From contig MWOY01000115.1 in NCBI GenBank assembly GCA_002026015.1, positions 1 through 64,000 on the forward strand: a stretch of 64,000 nt of DNA, written 5' to 3'. Below are positions 6,629-16,720 of the stretch, one piece after another. This DNA is from Prochlorococcus sp. HOT208_60m_808G21. Lineage in GTDB: Bacteria; Cyanobacteriota; Cyanobacteriia; PCC-6307; Cyanobiaceae. Within the stretch, counting starts at the first letter, position 1. Every line of letters begins with the position of its first letter. The notes under the pieces were generated by a model. The model searched no databases. It was not told the origin of the DNA and worked only from the letters and a program-made list of their open reading frames with translations. Position numbers and translations under genes: made by a program.

Positions 6629-6772
6629 TTGAAAAAACTTATGGAAAAATTATCAAGAAAACATCTTCTAGTAATATAGTATTTACTTAACCAATCTTGG
6701 ATAAGTTAATTATAATCGTCTTGATTATTTATTTAGTTCCTAAATATTCTCTACTTCTGCTTTTAAAAAGAA

Positions 6773-7834
6773 ATGTTTGATTTAATAAAAAAAAATATAA
6801 ATCTAAGAAGTGGAATTATATTGCTTTCTCTAGCTATATTTTTCGTTTTTATAACCAATTCCTTCAAGAAAAATAAGTCAAAAGATATTTCTGATTTTGT
6901 AGTTCAAGTTGAAAAAGGAATCCTCTCAGATTCAATTAATACTAGTGGTGAAGTAAAAGCAATAAGGACAAGCAATATTGGGCCTCGGAAGCAAGGCGTA
7001 ATAAAAGAAATCAAAGTAGATGAGGGCGATCTTGTAAAAAAAGATCAGGTTTTAGCTTCTCTTGATGATGAAGATTTTATCTATAAAATTGAAGAACTTG
7101 AATTAAATGTAGAAAAACAAAAATCTGAATTTTTAAGAAGGGAATATTTATATCAAGAAGGCGCAGTAAGTAAAGAAGACTATGAAAGTTATAAAAATAA
7201 CTACAACATTAGTAGCGCAAAACTTAATGATGCAAAAGCTGAAAAAAGTTTCTATCTAATTAAAGCTCCTTATGGAGGAAAGATAACTGCAAAATATGCT
7301 GAGATAGGATCTTATGTCACACCAAGTACAAACTTAAGTTCAGACCCTAAAACCAAAAACTTTATTTTTGAACTATCAGAGGGCCTAGAAATTGTTGCTA
7401 AAGTTCCTGAGAGTGACATTGGCAGAATAAAAATAGGTCAAGAAGCCTCAGTAAGAATTGAGGCTTATCCCTCAAAAAAATATAGTGCCATAGTTAAAAA
7501 AATAGCTACAAGAGCTGTAAAAGATAATAATGTAACCTCATTCGAAGTAACTTTAAATTTTAAAGATATTTCTGAAGAAATTAAAATTGGAATGACTGCA
7601 GATCTTGAATTTAGAGTCGAAGGTAATGAAGAAAAAATCTTAGTACCAACAGTTTCTATTGTCACTGAAAAAGGGGAAAAAGGAATTTTGAAAGTTGATA
7701 AAAACAATTCTCCCAAATTTGAAAAAATCGAAATTGGTATTAGTAGTGGAAATAAAACTTCAGTAATTGATGGATTAGAACCTGGAGAGCAAATCTTTAT
7801 TGATATTCCACCTTGGGCTAAGAAGAGAAAATGA
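6773..7834 (+). CDS. periplasmic adaptor (HlyD/RND membrane-fusion) protein
   Basis: A 353-residue protein with an N-terminal membrane anchor (about 13-30). A biotinyl-lipoyl-like half motif follows (GVIKEIKVDEGDLVKKDQVLASLD), then a short coiled-coil hairpin (about 105-150), the second lipoyl half (LIKAPYGGKITAKYAEIGSY), and the beta-barrel/membrane-proximal domain. This is the layout of adaptor subunits of tripartite or MacA/DevB-type exporters. No transporter ATPase or permease lies beside it. It overlaps polA by 4 bp (ATGA). Confidence 0.85.
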   Translation: MFDLIKKNINLRSGIILLSLAIFFVFITNSFKKNKSKDISDFVVQVEKGILSDSINTSGEVKAIRTSNIGPRKQGVIKEIKVDEGDLVKKDQVLASLDDEDFIYKIEELELNVEKQKSEFLRREYLYQEGAVSKEDYESYKNNYNISSAKLNDAKAEKSFYLIKAPYGGKITAKYAEIGSYVTPSTNLSSDPKTKNFIFELSEGLEIVAKVPESDIGRIKIGQEASVRIEAYPSKKYSAIVKKIATRAVKDNNVTSFEVTLNFKDISEEIKIGMTADLEFRVEGNEEKILVPTVSIVTEKGEKGILKVDKNNSPKFEKIEIGISSGNKTSVIDGLEPGEQIFIDIPPWAKKRK

Positions 7835-10761
7835 GTTTAAAATCTGAAAACTCTAAAAAACCAATTTTACTTTTAGTCGATGGCCACTCACTTGCTTTTA
7901 GAAGCTTCTATGCATTTAGCAAAGGGATTGATGGAGGTTTAACTACCAAAGAGGGATTTCCAACAAGTGTCACTTATGGATTTCTAAAAAGCCTTCTGGA
8001 TAATTGTAAAAATATTAGTCCTGAGGGTGTTTGTATTACGTTTGATACCGAAAAACCTACTTTCAGACATGAATTAGATCCAAATTATAAGGCCAATAGA
8101 GATGTAGCACCAGATGTTTTTTTTCAGGATATTGAACAACTAGAGATCATTTTAGAAGAAAGCCTTAATTTACCAATTTTTAAATCTCCAGGATACGAAG
8201 CAGATGATCTCCTAGGCACAATTGCAAATGATGCTTCTTCTAAAGGATGGTGCGTGAATATTCTTTCTGGAGATAGGGACTTATTTCAATTAGTAGATGA
8301 TCAAAAAGATATTTATGTACTTTATATGGGTGGTGGTCCATATGCGAAAAGTGGGAATCCAACTCTTATGAATGAAAATGGAGTAAAAGAAAAATTAGGT
8401 GTTGCGCCAGAAAGAGTAGTTGATCTCAAAGCCCTAACTGGTGATAGTTCTGATAATATTCCAGGTATTAAAGGAGTAGGGCCAAAAACTGCAATTAATC
8501 TACTAAAAGAGAACGATACTCTTGATGGAATCTATCAGGCTTTGGACAAGATTCAGCAGAACAACGATAAGAAATATAAAGGATTCATCAAAGGTTCAGT
8601 TATAGAAAAGCTCAGAAACGATAAACATAATGCTTTTCTTTCCAGGGATTTAGCAAAAATAAATACTGAGGTGCCTTTAATTTTAAGTAACGGTTATGAA
8701 TTAAAAAATATAAATCAAGAACTACTTTCAGAGTCACTGAAAAAATTAGAACTATCAACACTACTTAGACAAATTGATATTTTCAATTCAACTTTCAGCA
8801 AAGGTGGTTTTGACAAAAATAATGTAGCTAAAGAGGAGGAGAAGGCCCCAAAAGTCGCAGGCAATAATGAATTAGAAAATAGTGAAAATAAAATCCCTAA
8901 AATCAACGTAACTGTTGTAAATGATTTCGTATTACTTGATAAATTAATTCAAAGATTAGACAAGACTAATCAAATAGTTTCTTTAGATACAGAGACCAAT
9001 AGTTTGAATCCAATCGATGCGGAACTTGTTGGGATAGGGTTATGTCTTGGAGAAGAAAATGATGATTTATTTTATATACCCCTTGGTCATCAAACAAAAA
9101 AGGAGACCAACAATCAATTATCAATTGAAGATGTTTTCTCAAAGCTAAGAAATTGGATAGAAGATCCAAAAAAAGAAAAGGCACTCCAAAATTCTAAATT
9201 TGATAGGCAAATATTTTTTAATCATGGACTTGATCTTAAAGGCGTAACCTTTGACACCTTGTTAGCAGACTACCTTCTTAATAATCAGGAGAAACATGGG
9301 TTAAGTGAAATTAGTTTTAGATTATTTGGATTTAAGCCTCCTTCATTTAAGGAGACAGTTGGGAAAAATAAAGACTTTTCATTTGTTGATATTGATGAAG
9401 CAAGTATTTACTGCGGTTATGATGTTTTTCTAACTTTTAAGATTGTCAAAATTTTTAAAGAAAGTTTTTCAAAGGAAAAAGATGAATTAATCAAATTGTT
9501 CGAAGAAATCGAGCTACCTTTAGAGCCGGTATTGTCCCAAATGGAGATGAATGGCATTACCATCGACATCCCTTATTTGGATAAACTCTCAAAAGAATTA
9601 AAAAGTACCTTAGAAGATATTGAAAGTAAAGTTTATGAGTTAGCAGAGGAAAGTTTCAATCTATCTTCACCAAAACAACTTGGTGAGATCTTGTTTGAAA
9701 AATTAAATTTGGATAAGAAAAAATCACGGAAAACAAAAACAGGATGGAGCACAGATGCAGTAGTTTTGGAAAGGTTAGTCGACGAACATGAAATAATCCA
9801 ACATTTAATAAAACATAGAACTCTTAACAAATTACTTAGCACCTATATTGATGCTCTCCCAAATCTTATTAACGAAAAGACAGGAAGAGTTCATACAAAC
9901 TTTAATCAAGCTGCTACAGCGACTGGGAGACTAAGTAGTAGCAATCCTAATCTTCAAAATATCCCTGTTAGGACTGAATTTAGTAGGAGAATCAGAAAAG
10001 CATTCTTGCCTGAAAAAAATTGGAAACTTTTATCAGCTGATTATTCTCAGATCGAATTAAGAATACTCGCTCACTTAGCGAATGAAGAAATACTAATAAA
10101 TGCATTTCATAAAAATGATGACATTCATTCTTTGACCGCAAGATTAATTTTTGAGAAAGAAGAAATTTCTTCTGATGAGAGGAGAGTTGGGAAAACAATA
10201 AATTTCGGAGTTATCTATGGTATGGGAATTAAAAAGTTTGCACGTTCTACAGGAGTAAGTACTCCAGAAGCAAAAGAATTCCTAATAAAATACAAAGAAA
10301 GATATTCAAAAATTTTCAAATTTCTTGAACTTCAAGAAAGGCTTGCCTTATCAAAAGGTTATGTAAAAACAATTTTTGGTAGAAAGAGAGAATTTAAGTT
10401 TGATAAAAATGGACTTGGAAGATTACTAGGAAAAGATCCTTACGAAATTGACTTGCAAGCCGCAAGAAGAGCTGGCATGGAAGCACAGTCACTAAGAGCC
10501 GCAGCCAATGCCCCAATTCAGGGTTCAAGTGCAGATATTATTAAAATTGCAATGGTTCAACTAAATAAAAAATTCATAGAAATGAATGTTCCAGCAAAAA
10601 TGCTTTTACAAGTACATGATGAATTATTGTTTGAAGTTGAACCAGATTCTTTGGGAATTACGACGAAATTAGTAAAGAAGACTATGGAAGATTGTGTAAA
10701 ATTAAATGTGCCTCTTTTAGTTGATGTTGGAATTGGAGACAATTGGATGGAGACAAAATAA
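7831..10761 (+). CDS. polA: DNA polymerase I
   Basis: 976 residues with all three domains. These are the N-terminal 5'-3' exonuclease (LVDGHSLAFRSF, YEADDLLGT, GDSSDNIPG), the 3'-5' proofreading exonuclease, whose Exo I motif DTETN is intact, and the polymerase. Polymerase motif A is DYSQIELRILAHL, motif B is RRVGKTINFGVIYG and motif C is VHDELLFEV. It replaces RNA primers and fills repair gaps. Translation is coupled to the adaptor gene upstream; cysS follows 24 bp downstream. Confidence 0.98.
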   Translation: MSLKSENSKKPILLLVDGHSLAFRSFYAFSKGIDGGLTTKEGFPTSVTYGFLKSLLDNCKNISPEGVCITFDTEKPTFRHELDPNYKANRDVAPDVFFQDIEQLEIILEESLNLPIFKSPGYEADDLLGTIANDASSKGWCVNILSGDRDLFQLVDDQKDIYVLYMGGGPYAKSGNPTLMNENGVKEKLGVAPERVVDLKALTGDSSDNIPGIKGVGPKTAINLLKENDTLDGIYQALDKIQQNNDKKYKGFIKGSVIEKLRNDKHNAFLSRDLAKINTEVPLILSNGYELKNINQELLSESLKKLELSTLLRQIDIFNSTFSKGGFDKNNVAKEEEKAPKVAGNNELENSENKIPKINVTVVNDFVLLDKLIQRLDKTNQIVSLDTETNSLNPIDAELVGIGLCLGEENDDLFYIPLGHQTKKETNNQLSIEDVFSKLRNWIEDPKKEKALQNSKFDRQIFFNHGLDLKGVTFDTLLADYLLNNQEKHGLSEISFRLFGFKPPSFKETVGKNKDFSFVDIDEASIYCGYDVFLTFKIVKIFKESFSKEKDELIKLFEEIELPLEPVLSQMEMNGITIDIPYLDKLSKELKSTLEDIESKVYELAEESFNLSSPKQLGEILFEKLNLDKKKSRKTKTGWSTDAVVLERLVDEHEIIQHLIKHRTLNKLLSTYIDALPNLINEKTGRVHTNFNQAATATGRLSSSNPNLQNIPVRTEFSRRIRKAFLPEKNWKLLSADYSQIELRILAHLANEEILINAFHKNDDIHSLTARLIFEKEEISSDERRVGKTINFGVIYGMGIKKFARSTGVSTPEAKEFLIKYKERYSKIFKFLELQERLALSKGYVKTIFGRKREFKFDKNGLGRLLGKDPYEIDLQAARRAGMEAQSLRAAANAPIQGSSADIIKIAMVQLNKKFIEMNVPAKMLLQVHDELLFEVEPDSLGITTKLVKKTMEDCVKLNVPLLVDVGIGDNWMETK

Positions 10762-10785
10762 ACCTTATGAAATACTTTTTTTAAG

Positions 10786-12255
10786 ATGATCAAACTTTTT
10801 AATACTTTAAGCAAAAAAGTTGAAGTTTTTAAGCCTATTGATGATGTAGTAAAAATTTATTGTTGTGGGGTAACTGTTTATGATTTATGTCATCTTGGTC
10901 ATGCCAGAAGTTATATCGCTTGGGATGTATTGAGAAGATTTTTAATTTACAGTGATTTCAAAGTGAAGTATGTTCAAAACTTTACAGACATTGATGACAA
11001 GATCTTAAAAAGAGCGAAAGAAGAAAGCAGTTCAATGAAGGAAGTATCTGAAAAGAATATCATTGAATTTCACAAAGATATGGATTCTTTAGGGATAATG
11101 CGTCCGGATAGCATGCCTAGAGCAACGAATCATATATGCAATATCTGTTCCTTCATAACAATCCTTGAGGACAAAGGTTATGCATACTCTAGGGATGGAG
11201 ACGTTTATTATTCTGTTTTCAAAAATAAAAATTATGGAAAGCTAAGTAATCAAAATTTACAAGAACAAAATATCAATCAGCAAGGAAGAATGGTTAATGA
11301 GGAAAATAGTAAAAAACTTAATCCGCAAGATTTTGCGCTATGGAAAAAAGCCAAAGATAATGAACCATTTTTTGATTCGCCATGGGGTAAAGGTAGGCCA
11401 GGATGGCATATTGAATGTTCGGCGATGGTTAAAGATGAATTAGGAGATACTATCGATATCCATTTAGGTGGTTCTGATTTGATTTTTCCACATCATGAGA
11501 ATGAAATCGCCCAATCAGAAGCAGCCAATGGCAAAAAGCTAGCGAACTATTGGTTACACAATGGGATGGTCAATGTAAATGGACAAAAGATGAGTAAATC
11601 CCTTAAGAATTTTAAAACTATCAGAGAGCTAATTAAGTCAGGTATAAGCCCTATGACTTTGCGATATTTTGTTATGACTGTGAATTATAGAAAACCACTT
11701 GATTTTACTGAAGAAGCTTTAAGGAGTGCTTCAGAAGCTTGGAAAAATATTAATGTAGCCCTTTCTTTTATGGATCTTACAAAAGGTGTTTTTAGATCTA
11801 TTGATAAAGATGAATTTATCGACGAAGAATATAAAGAGAAAATAAGTTTTGAATTGTCTCAAAAAACGCTTAAATTTTCTGAGGCTCTGGGAAACGACCT
11901 CAATACAGCAGGTGCTATTGCAGTTATTTACGATTTAGCGAAACCATTAAAAAACTTTTTAAACCAATTTCAAAGGGTTGAAGGTTTTAAAATAGACCTA
12001 AATCAAAAATTCTTTCTAATTGAAAATTTTAAAACTCTTGCAAAGTTGACTGAGGTACTTGGTCTTAAAAAAGAAGTTTTAGTAAAAGAAAATAAAATAA
12101 CAGAAGAAGAAATATCATCTCTTATTAATGAAAGATTGAAAGCAAAAATGGAAAAGAATTATGCGAAGGCCGATGAAATAAGAAATTTGTTAAAAGAAAA
12201 AGGTATTGAACTTATTGATCAATCAAAGGAAATAACAACATGGATAAGGGTCTAA
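10786..12255 (+). CDS. cysS: cysteinyl-tRNA synthetase
   Basis: A 489-residue class I synthetase. HIGH is HLGH (about 36-39) and KMSKS is KMSKS at about 268. The zinc ligands include Cys in YCCGVTVYD, Cys in WHIECSAM and the His in FPHHENEIAQ. The C-terminal DALR and anticodon domains are complete. It charges tRNA-Cys. Start at ATG 10786 is preceded by 24 bp from the polA stop. Confidence 0.97.
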   Translation: MIKLFNTLSKKVEVFKPIDDVVKIYCCGVTVYDLCHLGHARSYIAWDVLRRFLIYSDFKVKYVQNFTDIDDKILKRAKEESSSMKEVSEKNIIEFHKDMDSLGIMRPDSMPRATNHICNICSFITILEDKGYAYSRDGDVYYSVFKNKNYGKLSNQNLQEQNINQQGRMVNEENSKKLNPQDFALWKKAKDNEPFFDSPWGKGRPGWHIECSAMVKDELGDTIDIHLGGSDLIFPHHENEIAQSEAANGKKLANYWLHNGMVNVNGQKMSKSLKNFKTIRELIKSGISPMTLRYFVMTVNYRKPLDFTEEALRSASEAWKNINVALSFMDLTKGVFRSIDKDEFIDEEYKEKISFELSQKTLKFSEALGNDLNTAGAIAVIYDLAKPLKNFLNQFQRVEGFKIDLNQKFFLIENFKTLAKLTEVLGLKKEVLVKENKITEEEISSLINERLKAKMEKNYAKADEIRNLLKEKGIELIDQSKEITTWIRV

Positions 12256-12307
12256 ATTTTAAGAAAAAAACCAATTTGAAATTTTTGTTTTTTAAATACA
12301 CCTTTAA

Positions 12308-13567
12308 ATGGGAAGATATAAGAAATATCAGAGAAAATTGAAATACATTACTGTGCTCGGTTCTACTGGTTCAATAGGGACTCAAACTCTCGAAATAGCT
12401 AGTGAGCAGCCTGATAAGTTTAAAGCCGTAGCTCTTTCTGCAGGAAGGAATATTAATTTATTAACTCAACAAGTTAAAACACATAAACCAGAGGTAGTTG
12501 CAATTGAGGATGAAAGTCTTATAGAAGATTTAAAAGATAATATTAATAACTTAGATTTGGATGATGCTCCCTTGGTTTTAGGTGGAAAGCAGGGAATTAA
12601 CGCAGTTGCCGCATGGGATAAGGCAGATACTGTGGTAACAGGGATAGTAGGCTGTGCAGGCTTAATTCCAACAATGTCAGCAATTAATGCGGGGAAAAAT
12701 ATTGCACTTGCTAACAAAGAAACTTTAATTGCAGCAGGACCAATTGTTATTCCTGCATTAAAGAAAAATAATAGTAGGCTATTACCTGCTGATTCAGAAC
12801 ACTCTGCTATCTTTCAATGTTTACAAGGATTACCTAATTATGAAAATGCAGATTTTTCAACAGGAATGATGCCTAAAGGTTTAAAAGCCATACACTTAAC
12901 AGCTTCTGGTGGTGCTTTCAGAGATTGGGCCGTTGAGGATTTAAAGCATGTCACAGTGGAAGATGCGACTTCACATCCTAATTGGGATATGGGTAAAAAA
13001 ATAACTGTAGATTCTGCAACTCTTATGAATAAAGGATTAGAAGTTATAGAAGCTCATTATTTATTTGGGACCTCTTACGAAAATATCGAAATAGTTATCC
13101 ACCCTCAAAGTATTATTCATTCAATGATTGAGATGGAAGATTCTTCAGTATTAGCTCAATTAGGTTGGCCAGATATGAAGCTACCCATTTTATATGCGAT
13201 GAGTTGGCCTGAAAGATTTAAAACAAATTGGAAAAGATTAAACCTAAGTGAAATTGGGAAATTAACTTTTAAAGAGCCAGATGAGTTTAAATATCCATGC
13301 ATGGGACTTGCCTATGCTGCAGGAAAATCCTCTGGGACAATGCCTGCAGTCTTAAATGCTGCTAATGAAATGGCTGTTGAACAATTCCTCAAAGAAAAAA
13401 TTTCTTTTCAAGAAATTCCAACAATTATAAGTAAAGCTTGTGAATCACATATGGAGAATTTGAATTTGAGTCCCGAATTGGAGGATATTCTTGAGGTAGA
13501 CAATTGGGCCAGACTTTTTGTTAAGCAAGAAATTAAAAAAGGGAAAAAATACGTAAGTATTGGATAA
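12308..13567 (+). CDS. dxr: 1-deoxy-D-xylulose 5-phosphate reductoisomerase
   Basis: 419 residues. The NADPH-binding loop is [14 protein letters not shown]. Metal and substrate residues are in [20 protein letters not shown] and SGGAFRDWA. It makes 2-C-methyl-D-erythritol 4-phosphate, the committed step of the plastid-type isoprenoid pathway that feeds carotenoids, phytol and quinones. The first 12 or so residues ([12 protein letters not shown]) are a basic extension before the Rossmann fold, so a later start cannot be excluded. Confidence 0.97.
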   Translation: MGRYKKYQRKLKYITVLGSTGSIGTQTLEIASEQPDKFKAVALSAGRNINLLTQQVKTHKPEVVAIEDESLIEDLKDNINNLDLDDAPLVLGGKQGINAVAAWDKADTVVTGIVGCAGLIPTMSAINAGKNIALANKETLIAAGPIVIPALKKNNSRLLPADSEHSAIFQCLQGLPNYENADFSTGMMPKGLKAIHLTASGGAFRDWAVEDLKHVTVEDATSHPNWDMGKKITVDSATLMNKGLEVIEAHYLFGTSYENIEIVIHPQSIIHSMIEMEDSSVLAQLGWPDMKLPILYAMSWPERFKTNWKRLNLSEIGKLTFKEPDEFKYPCMGLAYAAGKSSGTMPAVLNAANEMAVEQFLKEKISFQEIPTIISKACESHMENLNLSPELEDILEVDNWARLFVKQEIKKGKKYVSIG

Positions 13568-13569
13568 AA

Positions 13570-13911
13570 GTGAATATAAAAAAACATCTTCTACTGTGCG
13601 CAACACCCACAAAACAAAAATGCTCTAAAGGCAATGAAGGTCAAAAAGCATGGGAATGTCTAAAAAGGACTTTAAAAAAATTTGAGAATGATCCCTCTAC
13701 AAAAAACGTTCATATATTAAGATCAAAAGCAGACTGTTTAAGAGTATGTAAGAACGGCCCAATTCTTCTTGTCTGGCCTGATGGTATTTGGTATGAGAAA
13801 GTTTCTCCAGAAAAAATTTCTGAAATTTTTACCTCACATATTATTAACGGTAAGCCAATAGAAAAATGGATTTTTAAAAAAACACCATTTTTAAATAGTC
13901 CTAGATACTAA
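13570..13911 (+). CDS. thioredoxin-fold [2Fe-2S] ferredoxin-like protein
   Basis: A GTG start two bases after the dxr stop gives 113 residues. It has the fold pattern of thioredoxin-like 2Fe-2S ferredoxins: LLCATPTKQKCSKG near the N-terminus and DCLRVCKNGPILLVWPDGIWY in the middle. The four Cys (C10, C18, and two in DCLRVC) are the cluster ligands. It probably passes electrons in the cytoplasm; partner unknown. Its 3' end overlaps the convergent hydrolase by 11 bp. Confidence 0.82.
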   Translation: MNIKKHLLLCATPTKQKCSKGNEGQKAWECLKRTLKKFENDPSTKNVHILRSKADCLRVCKNGPILLVWPDGIWYEKVSPEKISEIFTSHIINGKPIEKWIFKKTPFLNSPRY

Positions 13912-14986
13912 TAAACCAGTTCTTTACGACTTCGTCTGACCAGCAGCCATTAATCGAATGAAAACCATTATGACCTCCTTTTTTGGTTATAAAAATAGTG
14001 AATTTATCAATAGATTCTTTTCTTAAATTCAAAGTATCCTTATATGGAACCCAGGGATCATCCTGGGCATGAATAAAAAGCATTGGAGGTAATTTTTTTA
14101 TTGAGTTTTTGATTCTAAATATTGGAGAAGCTTTAATATAATAATCCTCTAAAGAATTAAATCCCCAACTAGGAGCTGTAAATTTCTGATCAAATTCTCT
14201 TATACTTTTTAAATTTCTAATTTTTATTCTTAATTTCTCGTTATCAAGGAGTTTGCCTTCATCATTAAATCCCTCCCATAACTGATTTTTTAAGCGGTGA
14301 AGTAACCATTTTTGGTAGATAGTATTTCTAGGTTTTTCAATACAGAGACTGCATGAAGATAAATCTAAAGGGGTACTCACGCAGGCAAGGCCATCTAAAA
14401 GTTTTTCTCCTTTGTCTTCATCGTAATCTAGGCAGGCATTTAAAAGAATTGTTCCGCCTAAAGATAATCCAACTCCGTAAATTGGAAGATTTTTCATCTT
14501 AATGAGATCTTTAAACTCTAAATTAATGAATTTTTTAAAATAATTAATTGCTGAAATAACATCACTTGAACATCTAGCACAATAATTTCCTTTAGCTAAA
14601 TATCTCGCTGATCCAGATCCTCTTAGATTTAATTTAAGAACTCCAAAACCATTATTTGCTAATTTCCTAGATATTCTTCTCAAACCAAACCGTTTAGTTG
14701 AGCCCCCTAAACCATGTGTAACGATGACAAAACCCCTAAGTGATTTTAAATTTTCAGGTAATTCCAAAAAACCTAAAAGATAATCACATTCAAATTTTTT
14801 AGAAAGAATTTTATTAATCGGAAAGAATATTTTTTTATTTTTTTTTGATTTACCAAAATCAATAACAAAAGTATCTCTCAAAGTTTGTAAATCGCCACCT
14901 ATCCAAGGTAAGACTTCTCTAAATGGCTTATTTTTTACGTAATCTAAAAAACTAAAAGATATACTATTATTTCTCCCCAACTCCAA
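13901..14986 (-). CDS. alpha/beta hydrolase, YheT-like
   Basis: A 361-residue hydrolase. The oxyanion motif is HGLGG (91-95) and the nucleophile elbow is GLSLG (Ser175). The acid is in AQDDPWVP and the His in KKGGHNGFH. Length and layout fit the YheT/ABHD1-like family of uncertain substrate. The start codon is TTG (14986), within the pntB 3' end (20-bp overlap), so it belongs to the transhydrogenase transcript. Confidence 0.87.
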   Translation of the reverse strand: MELGRNNSISFSFLDYVKNKPFREVLPWIGGDLQTLRDTFVIDFGKSKKNKKIFFPINKILSKKFECDYLLGFLELPENLKSLRGFVIVTHGLGGSTKRFGLRRISRKLANNGFGVLKLNLRGSGSARYLAKGNYCARCSSDVISAINYFKKFINLEFKDLIKMKNLPIYGVGLSLGGTILLNACLDYDEDKGEKLLDGLACVSTPLDLSSCSLCIEKPRNTIYQKWLLHRLKNQLWEGFNDEGKLLDNEKLRIKIRNLKSIREFDQKFTAPSWGFNSLEDYYIKASPIFRIKNSIKKLPPMLFIHAQDDPWVPYKDTLNLRKESIDKFTIFITKKGGHNGFHSINGCWSDEVVKNWFISI

Positions 14987-16406
14987 GATCCTTTAATTCT
15001 CCAATCAAATCATTAAGTACCTTTTTTGCATCACCAAAGACCATTGAGGTATTAGGCAGATCAAATAAATCATTTTTTATTCCGGAGTAACCTGCACTCA
15101 TACCACGCTTAATTACAAATACCGTTCTTGCTTCCTGCACATCAAGAACTGGCATGCCATATAAAGGAGAAGAGCTATCATTTTTAGCTTGAGGATTAAC
15201 CACATCATTTGCTCCTAAAACTAAAACAACATCCGTTGCTGGAAAATCAGGATTTACAACGTCCATCTCTTTAAGTTGTTCGTAAGGAACATCTGCTTCT
15301 GCTAAAAGTACATTCATATGTCCAGGCATCCTCCCTGCTACAGGATGAATTGCGTAAACAACTTCAATACCATTTTGCTCTAGTTTTTTTGTCACTTCCC
15401 TTAAAGTATGTTGAGCTTGAGCTACTGCCAGACCATAACCAGGAACAATAATTACCTTGTTGGCTGCTTCTAAAGTCAATGCACATTCTTCAACACTGCA
15501 AGAAGTTATATTTGTATATTCTCCTGAACCAGAAGAGGCTGTACTTTGTGCAGATAAAGACCCTCCAAAAAGAACTGAAACCAATGATCTATTCATACCC
15601 TTGCACATTACTTGAGTAAGTATTAGACCTGCCGCTCCAACCATTGCCCCTGCTACTATCAAAAGCTGACTATCTACAACGAAGCCTGCTGCTGCTGCTG
15701 CAATCCCTGAATAGCTATTTAATAAAGATATAACGACTGGCATATCCGCTCCACCAATTGGCAAAGTAACTCCAATACCTAATAAAGAAGAAACTATAAC
15801 TAAAAGCCAAATAGAACTTGTATTGCCGTTTATCAAATCAAAAAAGGCTATCAAGGAAGCAACTGCAAAAACAATATTTACAAAATGTCTAACTTTACTC
15901 TGAGTCCATCCTGGAGTTGACAACCAACCCTGTAACTTTGCCATCGCCACAATTGAACCTGTGAAAGTTATGGCACCAACAAATATAGAAACAGATATTG
16001 AAACTTCGTTAATCAGTGACTTAAAAAAATCAAGATTTTCTACACTATTAGAAATGGGGAAAATAGCTACTCCTAAGGCGACCAAAAGTGATGACATTCC
16101 TCCACAACCATTGAACAATGCCACAGTTTCAGGCATGGAGGTCATAGGTACTTTTTTTGCAAGAATTGCTCCGAATAAACTACCTATGATTGATCCAATT
16201 ATTATCCAAATCCAAGACTGAATAGCAATTCCAGAAGTACCTAGATAATAAGAAAGTAATCCTACTACTGATAGCGACATTGCAAATGCAGCTAATCTAT
16301 TTGCCTCCCTTGCTGATTTTACTTTTGATAATCCTTTTATTCCCAAAGCTAGTAAAAGTACTGCTAGAAGGTCAATAACGAATTTAATGATTACAGGTAG
16401 ATTCAT
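14967..16406 (-). CDS. pntB: NAD(P) transhydrogenase subunit beta
   Basis: 479 residues. The first half is a bundle of membrane helices (dII) with the conserved polar positions of the proton channel. The C-terminal dIII binds NADP: PGYGLAVAQAQH, then GRMPGHMNVLLAEA and VLVLGANDVVNP. With the two alpha pieces it forms the proton-pumping transhydrogenase in the membrane, linking NADH, NADPH and the proton gradient. Gene order is pntA1-pntA2-pntB. Confidence 0.97.
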   Translation of the reverse strand: MNLPVIIKFVIDLLAVLLLALGIKGLSKVKSAREANRLAAFAMSLSVVGLLSYYLGTSGIAIQSWIWIIIGSIIGSLFGAILAKKVPMTSMPETVALFNGCGGMSSLLVALGVAIFPISNSVENLDFFKSLINEVSISVSIFVGAITFTGSIVAMAKLQGWLSTPGWTQSKVRHFVNIVFAVASLIAFFDLINGNTSSIWLLVIVSSLLGIGVTLPIGGADMPVVISLLNSYSGIAAAAAGFVVDSQLLIVAGAMVGAAGLILTQVMCKGMNRSLVSVLFGGSLSAQSTASSGSGEYTNITSCSVEECALTLEAANKVIIVPGYGLAVAQAQHTLREVTKKLEQNGIEVVYAIHPVAGRMPGHMNVLLAEADVPYEQLKEMDVVNPDFPATDVVLVLGANDVVNPQAKNDSSSPLYGMPVLDVQEARTVFVIKRGMSAGYSGIKNDLFDLPNTSMVFGDAKKVLNDLIGELKDLGVGEK

Positions 16407-16414
16407 TTTGAAAT

Positions 16415-16708
16415 TTACTTCTTATTTGATGGTTTACGACTAAACATTGCGAGCATTCGATCAGTTACAAAGAAACCGCCTACAACGTTAAAAAGAGCGA
16501 ATCCAAGGGAAACTGAACCAATGATTAAAAGTGGTATGTTACCTTCTGCTTTTACAATTAAAGTCAAGGCTGCAAGCATTGTTATACCCGAAATTGCATT
16601 TGCTCCACTCATTAGAGGTGTGTGAAGAGTAGGAGGAACTTTTCCAATTAACTCGAGGCCTAATAAACTACCAAGCAAAAGAACCCAAAGAAGACTTACA
16701 AAAGACAT
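16415..16708 (-). CDS. pntA2: NAD(P) transhydrogenase subunit alpha, part 2 (membrane part)
   Basis: 97 residues, three membrane helices, with typical PntA-C sequence (GSLLGLELIGKVPPTLHTPL and SGANAISGI). It corresponds to the membrane tail of E. coli PntA as a separate chain, the split arrangement of cyanobacteria. It is 12 bp from pntA1 and 8 bp from pntB. Confidence 0.95.
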   Translation of the reverse strand: MSFVSLLWVLLLGSLLGLELIGKVPPTLHTPLMSGANAISGITMLAALTLIVKAEGNIPLLIIGSVSLGFALFNVVGGFFVTDRMLAMFSRKPSNKK

Positions 16709-16720
16709 AATTTTAAAACC